Shown in pieces: positions 34,667 through 45,162 of a stretch of DNA of 64,000 nucleotides. The notes under the pieces were generated by a model. That model had not been told where the DNA came from and did not search any database. It saw nothing but the letters and a program-made list of their open reading frames with translations. Positions within the stretch are counted from its first letter, which is position 1, and each line of letters opens with the position of its first letter. The position numbers and the translations under genes were made by a program. The stretch is taken from positions 1,946,501 to 2,010,500 of the forward strand of contig NZ_LT630450.1 in the NCBI RefSeq assembly GCF_900116045.1, written 5' to 3'. The stretch comes from Desulfovibrio piger. GTDB taxonomy: Bacteria > Desulfobacterota > Desulfovibrionia > Desulfovibrionales > Desulfovibrionaceae.

Positions 34667-34964
34667 GGTTCCGGTCCCCGGCGGCAGCCGCCGGAGCGGC
34701 CCCGGCCAGGCACGAGGCGGGGGAGGCCCGGCCGCGCGTCTTCCGGGGGCCCTGTCCGGGACAGGGCAGGCGTCAGGGGAGGAGCGGCGCGGGCGCGGAC
34801 TTGCATTGCGCGGCCCGCCGTTATATGACACGCCCTTTGTACCGCCGTGCGCCGGCCGGCCGCCTTGGCTGCAAGGCCGGCCCCGGAGCGGTGGGAGGGA
34901 AGACGGTCCCGCCGCAGGGCGGAGGAGACAACAACGCATTTTGCGCTGGCAGTGAGGAAACGCT
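34667..34964 (+). other. Intergenic region upstream of purF
   Basis: Very GC-rich, with no gene recognised. A possible sigma70-type promoter is TTGCAT at 34801-34806 and TATGAC at 34824-34829 (17-bp spacing), 136 bp before purF; this is tentative. No purine riboswitch was recognised. Confidence 0.35.
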
Positions 34965-36374
<1,410 letters not shown>

Positions 36375-36389
36375 TCCGAGGTTTTTCAC

Positions 36390-37661
36390 ATGGCTGTTAT
36401 CGCTAATCGTATCAAGGGCTTTGCGGACATGTATCCGCCGCAGAGCACGCTGTTCACCCGCATGGAGAATACCGCGCGCGAGATCTTCAGCCGTTACGGC
36501 TTCGTGGAGCTGCGCACCCCCGTGCTGGAATACACCGACCTGTTCAAGCGCTCCATCGGTGAAGAGACCGATGTGGTGCAGAAAGAGATGTTCACCTTCC
36601 CGGACCGCAAGGGCCGCATGATGACCATGCGCCCCGAAGCCACGGCCGGCGTCATGCGCGCCTATGTGGAAGACGCCCGCTACAGCCGCGAGTCCGTGAG
36701 CCGCCTGTTCACCACCGGCCCCATGTTCCGCTACGAGCGTCCCCAGAAGGGCCGCATGCGCCAGTTCCACCAGATCAACTGCGAATGCCTGGGCTCCCAC
36801 AGCCCCTATGCCGACGCGGACCTGATCATCATGCTCACGCGCTTCCTCACCGCGCTGGGCCTCAAGGACCTGACGCTCAAGCTCAACTCCCTGGGCTGCG
36901 CCCACTGCCGCCCGCTGTTCAAGCAGGCCCTGGTGGACTATCTGCACCGTCAGGACTGCTGTGACCAGCTGTGCGAGGACTGCACCCGCCGCATGGAGAC
37001 CAACCCCCTGCGCGTGCTGGACTGCAAGCAGGAAAAATGCCGCTGCGTCACCGACGCGGCGCCCCGCCTGCTGGACTACAACTGCCCCGAGTGCAAGGAA
37101 CACTTCGACACCGTGCTGCGCCTGCTGGACGCCGCCGGGGTCACGTACGAGATCGACCACCGTCTGGTGCGCGGTCTGGACTACTATTGCCGCACCACCT
37201 TCGAGGTGGTAAGCGGAAGCATCGGCGCGCAGGCCGCCGTGGCCGGTGGCGGCCGTTATGACGGCCTGGTCAGGAGCGTGGGCGGCCCAGACGTGCCCGG
37301 CGTGGGCTTTGCCTGCGGCATGGAGCGCCTGGCCCTCATGCTCGGGGACGAAGAAGCCCCCCGCCCGGATTTCTATGCCGTGGCCATGGACGCGCAGAGC
37401 CGCGACCTGAGCTTCGGCCTGGTGCAGCGCCTGCGCGGCCTGGGCCTCACGGGCGAGATGAATTTCAGCGACGCCGGTTTCAAGGGCCTGATGCGCCAGG
37501 CGGGCAAGTCCAATGCCCGTTTCTGCTGCATCATGGGCCCCGATGAAGCGGCCGCCGGCGCCGTGGTCGTCAAGGACATGGACAGCGGTGAGCAGCAGAC
37601 CCTGTCCCTGGATGCCGCGGCGGACTTCCTTGCTGCCAATTCTGACAATGGGAAAAAATAA
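36390..37661 (+). CDS. hisS: Histidyl-tRNA synthetase
   Basis: Class II aminoacyl-tRNA synthetase, 423 residues. It shows motif 2 ([23 protein letters not shown]), the histidine-binding [14 protein letters not shown], and motif 3 ([11 protein letters not shown]). A C-terminal anticodon-binding domain is present. A cysteine-rich insert in the middle ([12 protein letters not shown] ... CKQEKCRCV ... CPEC) occurs in many bacterial HisRS. Its stop overlaps the aspS start by one base. Confidence 0.97.
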   Translation: MAVIANRIKGFADMYPPQSTLFTRMENTAREIFSRYGFVELRTPVLEYTDLFKRSIGEETDVVQKEMFTFPDRKGRMMTMRPEATAGVMRAYVEDARYSRESVSRLFTTGPMFRYERPQKGRMRQFHQINCECLGSHSPYADADLIIMLTRFLTALGLKDLTLKLNSLGCAHCRPLFKQALVDYLHRQDCCDQLCEDCTRRMETNPLRVLDCKQEKCRCVTDAAPRLLDYNCPECKEHFDTVLRLLDAAGVTYEIDHRLVRGLDYYCRTTFEVVSGSIGAQAAVAGGGRYDGLVRSVGGPDVPGVGFACGMERLALMLGDEEAPRPDFYAVAMDAQSRDLSFGLVQRLRGLGLTGEMNFSDAGFKGLMRQAGKSNARFCCIMGPDEAAAGAVVVKDMDSGEQQTLSLDAAADFLAANSDNGKK

Positions 37662-39517
37662 TGACTGAACAGACGCAAAGCCTGGACGTGCAGCAGGAGC
37701 ACCAGAAGTTCATCGAAGACCTCGGCGACTGGACCCGCAGCCACACCTGCGGCCAGCTGACCCTGGACAACGATGGACAGACGGTCTGCCTCATGGGCTG
37801 GGTGCAATACCGCCGCGACCACGGCGGCCTCATCTTCGTGGACCTGCGTGACCGTGAAGGCCTGACCCAGGTGGTTTTCAGCCCTGATATCGCTCCCGCC
37901 GCGCACGAGAACGCGCACATCCTGCGTTCCGAATACGTGCTGGCCATCAAGGGCGTGGTGCGTCCCCGTCCCGAGGGCATGACCAACCCCAACCTGGTCA
38001 CCGGTGCCATCGAAGTGGTGGTGCACGAGTGGAAACTGCTCAACACCTCCAAGACCCCGCCCTTCGCCATCGAAGATCGCTGCGACGCCGGTGAGAACCT
38101 GCGCCTGGCCTGGCGTTATCTGGACCTGCGCCGTCCGCGCATGCAGGCCAACCTGCGCCTGCGCCACAAGGTGGCCCAGGCCATCCGCCGCCAGCTGGAC
38201 GACGACGGCTTCCTGGAAGTGGAGACCCCGGTGCTCACCAAGTCCACGCCCGAAGGCGCCCGCGACTTCCTGGTGCCCAGCCGTCTCAACCCCGGCCAGT
38301 TCTACGCCCTGCCGCAGTCGCCCCAGCTGTTCAAGCAGCTGCTCATGGTGGGCGGTTTCGACCGCTACTTCCAGATCGTGCGCTGCTTCCGTGACGAAGA
38401 CCTGCGCGCCGACCGCCAGCCCGAATTCACCCAGGTGGATATCGAGATGAGCTTCGTGGACGAGGAAAAGGTCATGACCATGGCCGAAAACCTCATGGCC
38501 CGCGTGTTCCACGACGTCATGGGCATGGACATCCCCCGTCCCTTCCCGCGCATGAAGTACGAAGAAGCCATGCGCCGCTACGGTGTGGACAAGCCCGATA
38601 CCCGCTTCGGTCTGGAGCTGGTGGACATCACCGACATTGTGCGCGGTTCCGGCTTCAAGCTCTTTGCCCAGGCCAAGCTGGTCAAGGCCATGAAAGTGCC
38701 CGGCGGCGAATCCATGACCCGCAAGGAGATCGATGCCTACACCGAGTTCGTCAAGATCTACGGCGCCATGGGCCTGGCCTGGATCAAGATCAAGGAAAAC
38801 GAGTGGCAGTCGCCCATCGCCAAGTTCCTGTCCGAAGAAGAACGCGCCGGCATCCGTGAGGCCCTGGACCTCCAGGTGGGCGACATCGTCTTCTTCCAGG
38901 CCGGCGAGCCCGCCATGGTCAACGCCGCCCTGGGCAACCTGCGCGTGCACCTGGGCAACCAGCTGGGCCTGATCCCCGAGAACACCTTCAACTTCCTGTG
39001 GGTGACGGAATTCCCGCTGTTCGAATACAGCGAGGAAGAAAAGCGCTATGTGGCCTGCCACCATCCCTTCACCTCGCCCGCGCCCGGTCATCTGGAGATC
39101 ATGAACAGCGACCCGGCCCGCGCCCTGGCCCGTGCCTACGACATGGTGCTCAACGGCAACGAAGTGGGCGGCGGTTCCATCCGCATCCACTCCGCCGAAG
39201 TGCAGCGCCACATGTTCCAGGCCCTGGGCTTCACGCCCGAGCAGGCCGAGGCCCAGTTCGGCTTCCTCATCCAGGCCCTGGAGCACGGTGCGCCGCCGCA
39301 CGGTGGTCTGGCCTTTGGTCTGGACCGTCTGGTCATGCTGCTTTCCGGCGCGCCCAGCATCCGCGACGTCATCGCCTTCCCCAAGACCCAGAAGGCCACC
39401 TGCCTGATGACCGAGGCGCCCTCCACGGTGTCCGCGCGTCAGCTGCGTGAACTGGGCCTGCGCCTGCGCGAGACCGATAGGGAAGCCGCCAAACCCGCCG
39501 AGAACGCCCAGGCCTAG
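37661..39517 (+). CDS. aspS: Aspartyl-tRNA synthetase
   Basis: Class IIb synthetase of 618 residues. It has an N-terminal OB fold ([26 protein letters not shown]), motif 2 ([25 protein letters not shown]), a central bacterial GAD insertion, and motif 3 ([13 protein letters not shown]). About 25 residues precede the usual N-terminus. Whether it is strict for tRNA-Asp or also charges tRNA-Asn depends on whether AsnRS or GatCAB exist elsewhere. Its ATG overlaps the hisS stop. Confidence 0.97.
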   Translation: MTEQTQSLDVQQEHQKFIEDLGDWTRSHTCGQLTLDNDGQTVCLMGWVQYRRDHGGLIFVDLRDREGLTQVVFSPDIAPAAHENAHILRSEYVLAIKGVVRPRPEGMTNPNLVTGAIEVVVHEWKLLNTSKTPPFAIEDRCDAGENLRLAWRYLDLRRPRMQANLRLRHKVAQAIRRQLDDDGFLEVETPVLTKSTPEGARDFLVPSRLNPGQFYALPQSPQLFKQLLMVGGFDRYFQIVRCFRDEDLRADRQPEFTQVDIEMSFVDEEKVMTMAENLMARVFHDVMGMDIPRPFPRMKYEEAMRRYGVDKPDTRFGLELVDITDIVRGSGFKLFAQAKLVKAMKVPGGESMTRKEIDAYTEFVKIYGAMGLAWIKIKENEWQSPIAKFLSEEERAGIREALDLQVGDIVFFQAGEPAMVNAALGNLRVHLGNQLGLIPENTFNFLWVTEFPLFEYSEEEKRYVACHHPFTSPAPGHLEIMNSDPARALARAYDMVLNGNEVGGGSIRIHSAEVQRHMFQALGFTPEQAEAQFGFLIQALEHGAPPHGGLAFGLDRLVMLLSGAPSIRDVIAFPKTQKATCLMTEAPSTVSARQLRELGLRLRETDREAAKPAENAQA

Positions 39518-39529
39518 CGGGAGGATGCC

Positions 39530-40042
39530 ATGATTCTGGATATTGTGACCTATCCCGCTGCCAGCCTGAAGGAAAAATGCGTGCCCGTGACGGAGATCAC
39601 CGACGAGATCCGCCAGCTGGCCGCCGACATGCTGGAGACCATGTACGAGGCCCCCGGCGTGGGGCTGGCCGCGCCGCAGGTGGGCCGTAATATCCGCATG
39701 CTGGTCATGGATCCCGCCGCGCAGGACGAGGAGAAGCAGCCCCGGGTCGTCATCAACCCCGAACTGACCCTGAGCGAGGAGACCGTGCTCAGCCGTCAGG
39801 AAGGCTGCCTCTCCGTGCCCCTCAACTACCGGGCCGACGTGCAGCGCGCCGAGCGCGTGCACCTGCGTTACATGGATCTGGACGGCAAGATCGTGGAAGA
39901 GGACCTGGACGGCTTTGCGGCCATCGTCATCCAGCATGAGGCCGACCATCTGGACGGCACCCTCTTCATCGACCGCATCGGCCGCCTGCGCCGTTCCCTG
40001 TACGACACCCGGGTGAAGAAATGGCTCAAGCGCAAAGGATAG
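39530..40042 (+). CDS. def: Peptide deformylase
   Basis: Removes the N-formyl group from nascent proteins. It has 170 residues. The three family motifs are intact: GVGLAAPQVG (near 43), EGCLSVP (near 90) and QHEADHLDGTLFID (near 133) with the metal ligands. It overlaps fmt by 22 bp, pairing removal and addition of formyl groups in one transcript. Confidence 0.97.
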   Translation: MILDIVTYPAASLKEKCVPVTEITDEIRQLAADMLETMYEAPGVGLAAPQVGRNIRMLVMDPAAQDEEKQPRVVINPELTLSEETVLSRQEGCLSVPLNYRADVQRAERVHLRYMDLDGKIVEEDLDGFAAIVIQHEADHLDGTLFIDRIGRLRRSLYDTRVKKWLKRKG

Positions 40043-41010
40043 TCTTCATGGGGACCCCGGACCTGGCCGCCGCCGTGCTGCGGCGGCTGGTCCGGTGGCC
40101 CGGCGGCGACGTGGTGGCCGTCTATACCCAGCCTGACCGGCCCGCCGGCCGGGGCCACAAGCTGACGCCCTCGCCGGTGAAAAAGCTGGCCCTGGAGCTG
40201 GGCCTGCCCGTGCACCAGCCCCTGAATTTCCGTCAGGAAGGCGCGGTGGACGAGCTGGCCGCCCTCAAACCCGACCTGCTGGTGGTGGCCGCCTACGGCC
40301 TCATCCTGCCGCAGGCCGTGCTGGACATCCCCACGGTGGACACCCTCAACGTCCACACCTCCCTGCTGCCGCGTTACCGCGGCGCCGCGCCCATCCAGCG
40401 CGCCGTCATGGAGAACTGGCAGCCCGGGGACGTGACGGGCGTGTCCATCATGCGCATCGTGCCTGCCCTCGACGCCGGGCCGGTCTATGCCCAGTGCGAG
40501 GTGCCCATCGGCGAGCATACGGCGGGCAGCCTGCATGACGCCCTGGCCGAAGCCGGGGGCGAGCTGCTGGTCACGGTACTGGATAAGCTCCGCGACGGCA
40601 GCGCCCAGCCCCGGGAACAGGACGAGAGCCGCGTCACCTATGCCGCCAAGCTGACCAAGGAAGACGGCTATATCGACTGGGATCGTCCGGCCGCCGAGGT
40701 CCACGCCCGCATCCGCGGCGTGACGCCCTGGCCCGGCGCGCGGCTCCAGGCCCGTTTCGACGGGCAGGACGAGCTGCTGCCCCTGCTGCTCCAGCCCGGC
40801 CGCGTGGACGAACCCTGCGACGGTGTGCGGCCCGGCAGTTTGCGCACGGACAAGAAGGGGCTGTGCGTGGCCTGTGCCGACCGCTGGTACCGCCTGCTGG
40901 TGGTGCGCCCCCAGGGCCGCAAGGACATGGAGGCCGCGGCCTTCGTCAACGGCCATCTGCGCCCGGCGCGGCATGGCGTGTGCGGCATGGCCGTGCCTTT
41001 TGCCGAGTAG
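40021..41010 (+). CDS. fmt: Methionyl-tRNA formyltransferase
   Basis: Formylates initiator Met-tRNA. It has 329 residues. The N-terminus has VFMGTPDLAAAVLRRL, and the catalytic HTSLLPRYRGAAPIQRAV lies at about 110-126. The C-terminal OB-like tRNA-binding domain starts near 205 (YIDWDRPAAEVHARIRGVTPWPGA). The start codon lies inside the def coding region. Confidence 0.96.
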   Translation: MAQAQRIVFMGTPDLAAAVLRRLVRWPGGDVVAVYTQPDRPAGRGHKLTPSPVKKLALELGLPVHQPLNFRQEGAVDELAALKPDLLVVAAYGLILPQAVLDIPTVDTLNVHTSLLPRYRGAAPIQRAVMENWQPGDVTGVSIMRIVPALDAGPVYAQCEVPIGEHTAGSLHDALAEAGGELLVTVLDKLRDGSAQPREQDESRVTYAAKLTKEDGYIDWDRPAAEVHARIRGVTPWPGARLQARFDGQDELLPLLLQPGRVDEPCDGVRPGSLRTDKKGLCVACADRWYRLLVVRPQGRKDMEAAAFVNGHLRPARHGVCGMAVPFAE

Positions 41011-41019
41011 ATATTTTCT

Positions 41020-41090
41020 GTGGGGGAAGGGGCGTTTTTTGTAAAAACTGCCCCTTCCCCCACGCCCCCAACCCCGAAAAAACGTTATCC
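41020..41090. repeat. Dispersed palindrome, copy D
   Basis: GTGGGGGAAGGGGC at 41020-41033 pairs perfectly with 41050-41063. The loop side also pairs (GTTTTTT with AAAAAC). It begins ten bases past the fmt stop. The flank AACCCCGAAAAAACGTTATCC resembles the edge of copy B. Confidence 0.85.
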
Positions 41091-41160
41091 AGGTGATGCC
41101 ACCCGTCCCCGCCGTTGACCGGCGGGCAGTGACAGCGCACATGGACCGAAAAGAGAGAGG

Positions 41161-41197
41161 AAAGGCCGCTCCTGATGGAGCGGCCTTTCTGTTTTTT
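41161..41197 (+). terminator. Intrinsic terminator of the def-fmt transcript
   Basis: AAAGGCCGCTCC at 41161-41172 pairs with GGAGCGGCCTTT at 41177-41188, with a T run at 41191-41197. Confidence 0.92.
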
Positions 41198-41292
41198 CTG
41201 CGGGTGGCTGCTGTCTGCGGCAGCCACCTCTGGATTTTGGGAGTGGATCGTCAGCGGAGGATGCGGCACCCCTTGGATCATATTTCCCTGAA

Positions 41293-41372
41293 TAAAACGC
41301 GCTGGGGAAGGGATGGGGGCAGGGGGAAGGGGAACCCCTCTCGCGTTGGCAGAGGGGTTCCCCTTCCCCCTG
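41293..41372. repeat. Dispersed palindrome, copy E
   Basis: A 22-bp perfect inverted repeat, 41320-41341 (CAGGGGGAAGGGGAACCCC...) with 41351-41372. It is preceded by the family edge ATAAAACGCGCTGGGGAAGG. It lies 16 bp past the end of the P-type ATPase gene. Confidence 0.88.
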
Positions 41373-41388
41373 AAAAGCAGTGCCAGTC

Positions 41389-43257
41389 CTACCTTCCGGC
41401 CGTCTTGTGCCGCCAGTTCAGGAGCAGTGCTGAATTGATGATGACCAGCACCGAACCGGCATTGTGGACGAGGGCGCCCAGCACCGGCGAGAGCAGGCCG
41501 CCCATGGCCAGGAAGATGGCCGCGAAATTGAGGATCATGGAGAAGGACAGATTGAGGGTGATGGTGCGCATCATGCGCCGGGACAGGGCGAAGATGTGCG
41601 GCAGTTCCCTGATGTCGTCATGCACCAGGGCCATGTCGGCGGCATCCACGGCGATGTCGCTGCCGATGCCGCCCATGGCCACGCCCACGAAGGCCTTCTT
41701 CAGGGCGGGCGCGTCATTGATGCCGTCACCGATCATGCAGACGGGCCGCTCCTGACGCTGGCTGTCCGCGATCCATGCCAGCTTGTCGGCGGGCAGGCAG
41801 TTGGCACGCACGCCGTCCAGGGCCAGTCCCGCGCTGACGCTGCGGGCGGCGGCCTCGTTGTCGCCGGTCAGCAGCATGGTGGACACGCCCGCGTCCCGCA
41901 GTCCCTGCAGGGTGGCGGCGGCCGTGCCACGCAGGCTGTCGGCCAGGGCGATGAAACCGGCAAAGCGTCCGTCCAGGGCCACATAGACGAGGCTCTGGCC
42001 CGCATCCAGGGCGCGCTGCGCCGCGTCCCTGTCCGTGGGGGACAGGTCGATGCCGTTGTCCTGCAGCAGGGCAGGGTTGCCCGCCAGCAGCGCATGGCCG
42101 TCCACACGGGCGGAGACACCGCGCCCGGGCAGCATGCGGAAATCCTCGGCTTCGGGGATGTCCCGGGTGCCCGCGTCCCGCACGATGGCCTTGCCCAGCG
42201 GGTGTTCGGAGCGCCGCTCCGCGGCCGCGGTCAGGACATGCAGCCGCTGCGGCGCGAGTTCGGGCAGGGCGCTGTGCACATGGACCACGCCGGGGGTGCC
42301 CCGGGTCAGGGTACCGGTCTTGTCGAAGGCCACGACCCTGACGCGGGCCAGACGCTCCAGCGCGTCCCCTTCCTTGACCAGCACGCCGTGGCGGGTAGCA
42401 TTGCCGATGGCAGCCATGATGGCCGTGGGCGTGGCCAGCACCAGGGCGCAGGGGCAGAAGACCACCAGGATGGTCACGGCGCGCAGCACTTCGCCTGTCA
42501 CGATCCAGGTGCCCGCAGCGGCGGTCAGGGCCGTGACCACGATCCAGGTGGCCCAGCGGTCGGCCAGGCTCACGATGCGGGCCTTGCCCGCGTCGGCGGA
42601 CTGCACGAGGCGGATCATGCGCTGCAGGGAGCTGTCCTCGCCCACCTTGACGGCGCGCATGTCGAAAGCCCCGAACTGGTTCACCGTGCCGCTGGACACC
42701 GCATCGCCGGGGCCCTTGTCCACGGGCAGGGACTCGCCGGTCATGACCGACTGGTCGATGGCCGTCTGGCCGCTGACGATGATGCCGTCCACGGGGATGG
42801 TCTCGCCGGGCAGCACGCGCAGCAGGTCGTCCACGCGCACTTCTTCGGCGGGGATGATGCTCTCGGCCGTGCCGTCCAGGCGCCGGGCCGTGCGCGGGGT
42901 CAGGTGCACCAGCCGCTCGATGCCCGCCCGGGCCTTGGCCACGGTGCGTTCCTCCAGCAGGGCGCCCAGCTGCATGATGAAGGCCACCTCACCGGCGGCG
43001 AAGATCTCGCCGATGATGACGGACGCCAGCAGGGCCATGGAGACCAGCACGTCGGCCTTGATGTCGAAGCGCGTGAACAGGCCTTCGGCGCCTTCCTTGA
43101 TGATGGGCACGCCGCACAGCAGCACGGCCAGCCAGGCCGGGTCCACAGGACCGGGGACAACTTCCAGAAAACTCAGGATCAGGGCCACTGCCGAGATGCC
43201 CAGGGCCAGTGCCTGCCGGGGTTCTTCCCTGAGCCATTCCTTGACGTCTGCCAGCAT
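41389..43257 (-). CDS. Heavy-metal P1B-type ATPase
   Basis: A metal-exporting ATPase of 622 residues without an N-terminal metal-binding domain. The membrane CPC motif is in VVFCPCALVLATPTA, the phosphorylation site is DKTGTLT, TGES and GDGINDAPAL are present, and HP is in SEHPLGKAI. The last helices read HNAGSVLVIINSALLL, which fits neither the clear copper signature nor the zinc/cadmium signature, so the substrate is unsettled. Regulation by the adjacent CsoR-type repressor is likely, given the palindrome 127 bp upstream. Confidence 0.92.
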   Translation of the reverse strand: MLADVKEWLREEPRQALALGISAVALILSFLEVVPGPVDPAWLAVLLCGVPIIKEGAEGLFTRFDIKADVLVSMALLASVIIGEIFAAGEVAFIMQLGALLEERTVAKARAGIERLVHLTPRTARRLDGTAESIIPAEEVRVDDLLRVLPGETIPVDGIIVSGQTAIDQSVMTGESLPVDKGPGDAVSSGTVNQFGAFDMRAVKVGEDSSLQRMIRLVQSADAGKARIVSLADRWATWIVVTALTAAAGTWIVTGEVLRAVTILVVFCPCALVLATPTAIMAAIGNATRHGVLVKEGDALERLARVRVVAFDKTGTLTRGTPGVVHVHSALPELAPQRLHVLTAAAERRSEHPLGKAIVRDAGTRDIPEAEDFRMLPGRGVSARVDGHALLAGNPALLQDNGIDLSPTDRDAAQRALDAGQSLVYVALDGRFAGFIALADSLRGTAAATLQGLRDAGVSTMLLTGDNEAAARSVSAGLALDGVRANCLPADKLAWIADSQRQERPVCMIGDGINDAPALKKAFVGVAMGGIGSDIAVDAADMALVHDDIRELPHIFALSRRMMRTITLNLSFSMILNFAAIFLAMGGLLSPVLGALVHNAGSVLVIINSALLLNWRHKTAGR

Positions 43258-43383
43258 GGGGCCTCCTTGTCTGTCCGGGGCGTCATGGGCAATCCGCGGC
43301 CGGGCAGGGGATGTGGAGCACGCAGCGGCGGACGGGGCGCGGGGACAGAGGGATGTGGAAAGGTAGTGAACTGGCCCCTAAAA

Positions 43384-43403
43384 TACCTATAGGGGTATAG
43401 GTA
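43384..43403 (-). promoter_or_regulatory. CsoR-type operator upstream of the metal ATPase
   Basis: TACCTATA-GGGG-TATAGGTA is a perfect 8-bp inverted repeat with a G4 centre. It resembles operators of the CsoR/RcnR/FrmR family, which combine TA-rich ends with a G tract. It lies between csoR and the ATPase gene, after the csoR terminator, so it should control the ATPase. Confidence 0.75.
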
Positions 43404-43418
43404 GTCAAGCGGGGGCCC

Positions 43419-43443
43419 AAAAAAAAGCCGGGCGGGCCCGGCT
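43419..43443 (-). terminator. Intrinsic terminator of the csoR-like gene
   Basis: AGCCGGGC at 43426-43433 with GCCCGGCT at 43436-43443. On the minus strand a T run follows. It overlaps the csoR stop codon. Confidence 0.85.
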
Positions 43444-43717
43444 AGCTGCGGCGGGAAAAATGTTCCACGGCCTTGGCAAAGGCCGCGATGGTGGCGTCGG
43501 CATCCCCGTGTTCGATGCCGTCGCGCACACAGTGCTGCAAATGGCCTTCCAGCACGATCTGGCCCACCCGGTGCAGGGCGCCCTTGACCGCGTTGATCTG
43601 GATGAGGATGTCCTCGCAGGGCACATCCTTGTCGATCATCTGGTCGATGGCCTGCAACTGGCCCATGAGCTTCCTCATCCGGCGGTGCAGGTTTTCCGCA
43701 TCCATGCATTGTCGCAT
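43442..43717 (-). CDS. csoR: CsoR-family metal-sensing transcriptional repressor
   Basis: A 91-residue all-helical DNA-binding repressor of the DUF156 family. The ligand fingerprint is C34 (VPCEDIL), H59 and C63 (EGHLQHCV), the Cys-His-Cys set of copper(I)-sensing CsoR rather than the RcnR or FrmR sets. The C-terminal part (DGIEHGDADATIAAFAKAVEHF) closely follows the Bacillus CsoR pattern. AGGAGG lies four bases before the ATG. It would release the downstream operator on binding metal. Confidence 0.87.
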   Translation of the reverse strand: MRQCMDAENLHRRMRKLMGQLQAIDQMIDKDVPCEDILIQINAVKGALHRVGQIVLEGHLQHCVRDGIEHGDADATIAAFAKAVEHFSRRS

Positions 43718-44311
43718 ACGTCCTCCTTTCAGGGCAGGGGACATTATTGCGGGCCGTCTGTCAAGAGGAGGGCGGATACGGGGCCGGGGCATGCTCCGGC
43801 TCCCGACCTGTTGCGACGTTCCTGCCGTCCGCATCCCGAGGCCGCCGGCTGCGGCCATGCGTCTGGGGCGGGGAGCGTCCGGCATGGCCTCTTTTTCCCT
43901 CATGGCCGCCGCCGGGCCTGTTCCTCCCCCTCTGTGTGCGGGAACCTGAGGGGCTGCATGGACGCCTCCGGCCGGGCGTCGCTCGAAGGCACCTCCATCC
44001 CCCGGGAGCGGCCGGGGACAAGAGCCGCGCCTGCCCTGAACGGATGGCGGCAGGGACAGGCCGCGTCCATCACCGGGAGGGGCGGCAAGGGGCATCTGTT
44101 GTCCCGGCGGGCTTTGGTGTAGGATGGCAGTGCTGCGCGCCGTGAGGGCGAGCCTTTTGGGGAGGACCTGAAGGTCCCTGTCATGGCGGGCCATATGAGC
44201 GCTTTTTTTTCTTTTTTTGATGCCCGGCATGGCTGATATGCAAAAATGCCGTACAGGGCATCTGCGGGCCATTTCGACGGTATGGCCGTTTTGGGCTCGC
44301 ACTGGAGTCCT
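43718..44311. other. Long gap without a recognisable gene
   Basis: 594 bp between the csoR-like start and the DUF116 gene. It must hold both promoters. Short open frames in several frames are compositionally uneven and match nothing recognised. No repeat copy or RNA motif was seen. Confidence 0.4.
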
Positions 44312-45157
44312 ATGCTGCGAAAGTCTCCCTATTCCCTGCCCGCCAGCCAGTACGGCGGCGGGCGCAAGCGCATCTTCATCGGCCTCATGCTGGCTTCCTG
44401 CTGTGTGGCCTGTCTGGCCCTGGCCTTCTTCCTCATCCTGCCCTGGTCGGACTACGGCCAGACCCTCACCTGGCTGCCGCTGCTGTGCATGCTGGTGGGC
44501 GGGGCGGGCATCCTGGCCCTGCTCTGGATGTGCGGCACGCTTGTCTGGCATGTCTACACGGGGCGCTATCTCCCCGGGGTGGGCAGCGTGCGCCATGTGA
44601 CCATCCGCCTGTTCTTCCCGCTCATGGAGCTGCTGGCCAAGGTGGTGCGCATGGAGCGCAGGCGGGTGCGGCATTCCTTCATCAAGGTCAACAACGAGCT
44701 GGTGCTGGCCGACCGTCCGCGCGTGCGGCCGGAGCGCCTGCTCCTGCTGCTGCCGCACTGCATCCAGCGCAGCGCCTGCCCGCACCGGCTCAACCATAAT
44801 GTGGACCTGTGCCGCCGTTGCGGGCAATGCCCCGTGGGCGGCCTGCTGCGGCTGAGGGACCGTTACGGCTTCCATCTGGCACTGGCCACCGGCGGTACCA
44901 TCGCCCGTCGCATCGTGGTCCAGACGCGGCCCCGCATGATCATCGCCGTGGCCTGCGAACGCGACCTCACCTCCGGCATCCAGGACAGCTACCCCCTGCC
45001 GGTCTTCGGCATCCTCAACCAGCGCCCCTGCGGCCCCTGTCTGGACACGCTGGTGTCCCTTGCGGCCGTGGAGGGGGCCGTGCGCCTGTTCCTGGGGCTT
45101 GAGGACAGTGCTGAGACCGGAAATAATGCTAAAAATAATCATTTTATTTCAAAGTGA
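44312..45157 (+). CDS. DUF116 family membrane protein
   Basis: A 281-residue protein of unknown function. Two N-terminal membrane helices (about 20-44 and 53-80) are followed by a cytoplasmic domain. That domain has a conserved cysteine cluster, LPHCIQRSACPHRLN ... DLCRRCGQCPVGGL, and later ACERDL and RPCGPCLD, suggesting metal or Fe-S binding. The ATG at 44312 has TGGAG five bases upstream. Its end overlaps the 5' region of the RsmB-like gene, so the two are probably cotranscribed. Confidence 0.85.
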   Translation: MLRKSPYSLPASQYGGGRKRIFIGLMLASCCVACLALAFFLILPWSDYGQTLTWLPLLCMLVGGAGILALLWMCGTLVWHVYTGRYLPGVGSVRHVTIRLFFPLMELLAKVVRMERRRVRHSFIKVNNELVLADRPRVRPERLLLLLPHCIQRSACPHRLNHNVDLCRRCGQCPVGGLLRLRDRYGFHLALATGGTIARRIVVQTRPRMIIAVACERDLTSGIQDSYPLPVFGILNQRPCGPCLDTLVSLAAVEGAVRLFLGLEDSAETGNNAKNNHFISK

Positions 45158-45162
45158 TACTT

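Noticed and set aside
34801..34829. Sigma70 promoter for purF as a firm feature
   Set aside because: The TTGCAT/TATGAC pair has acceptable spacing but weak hexamers in GC-rich DNA; noted only as tentative within the gap.
43900..44184. Minus-strand frame in the gap before the DUF116 gene
   Set aside because: Pro/Arg-rich random-looking translation with no ribosome site.
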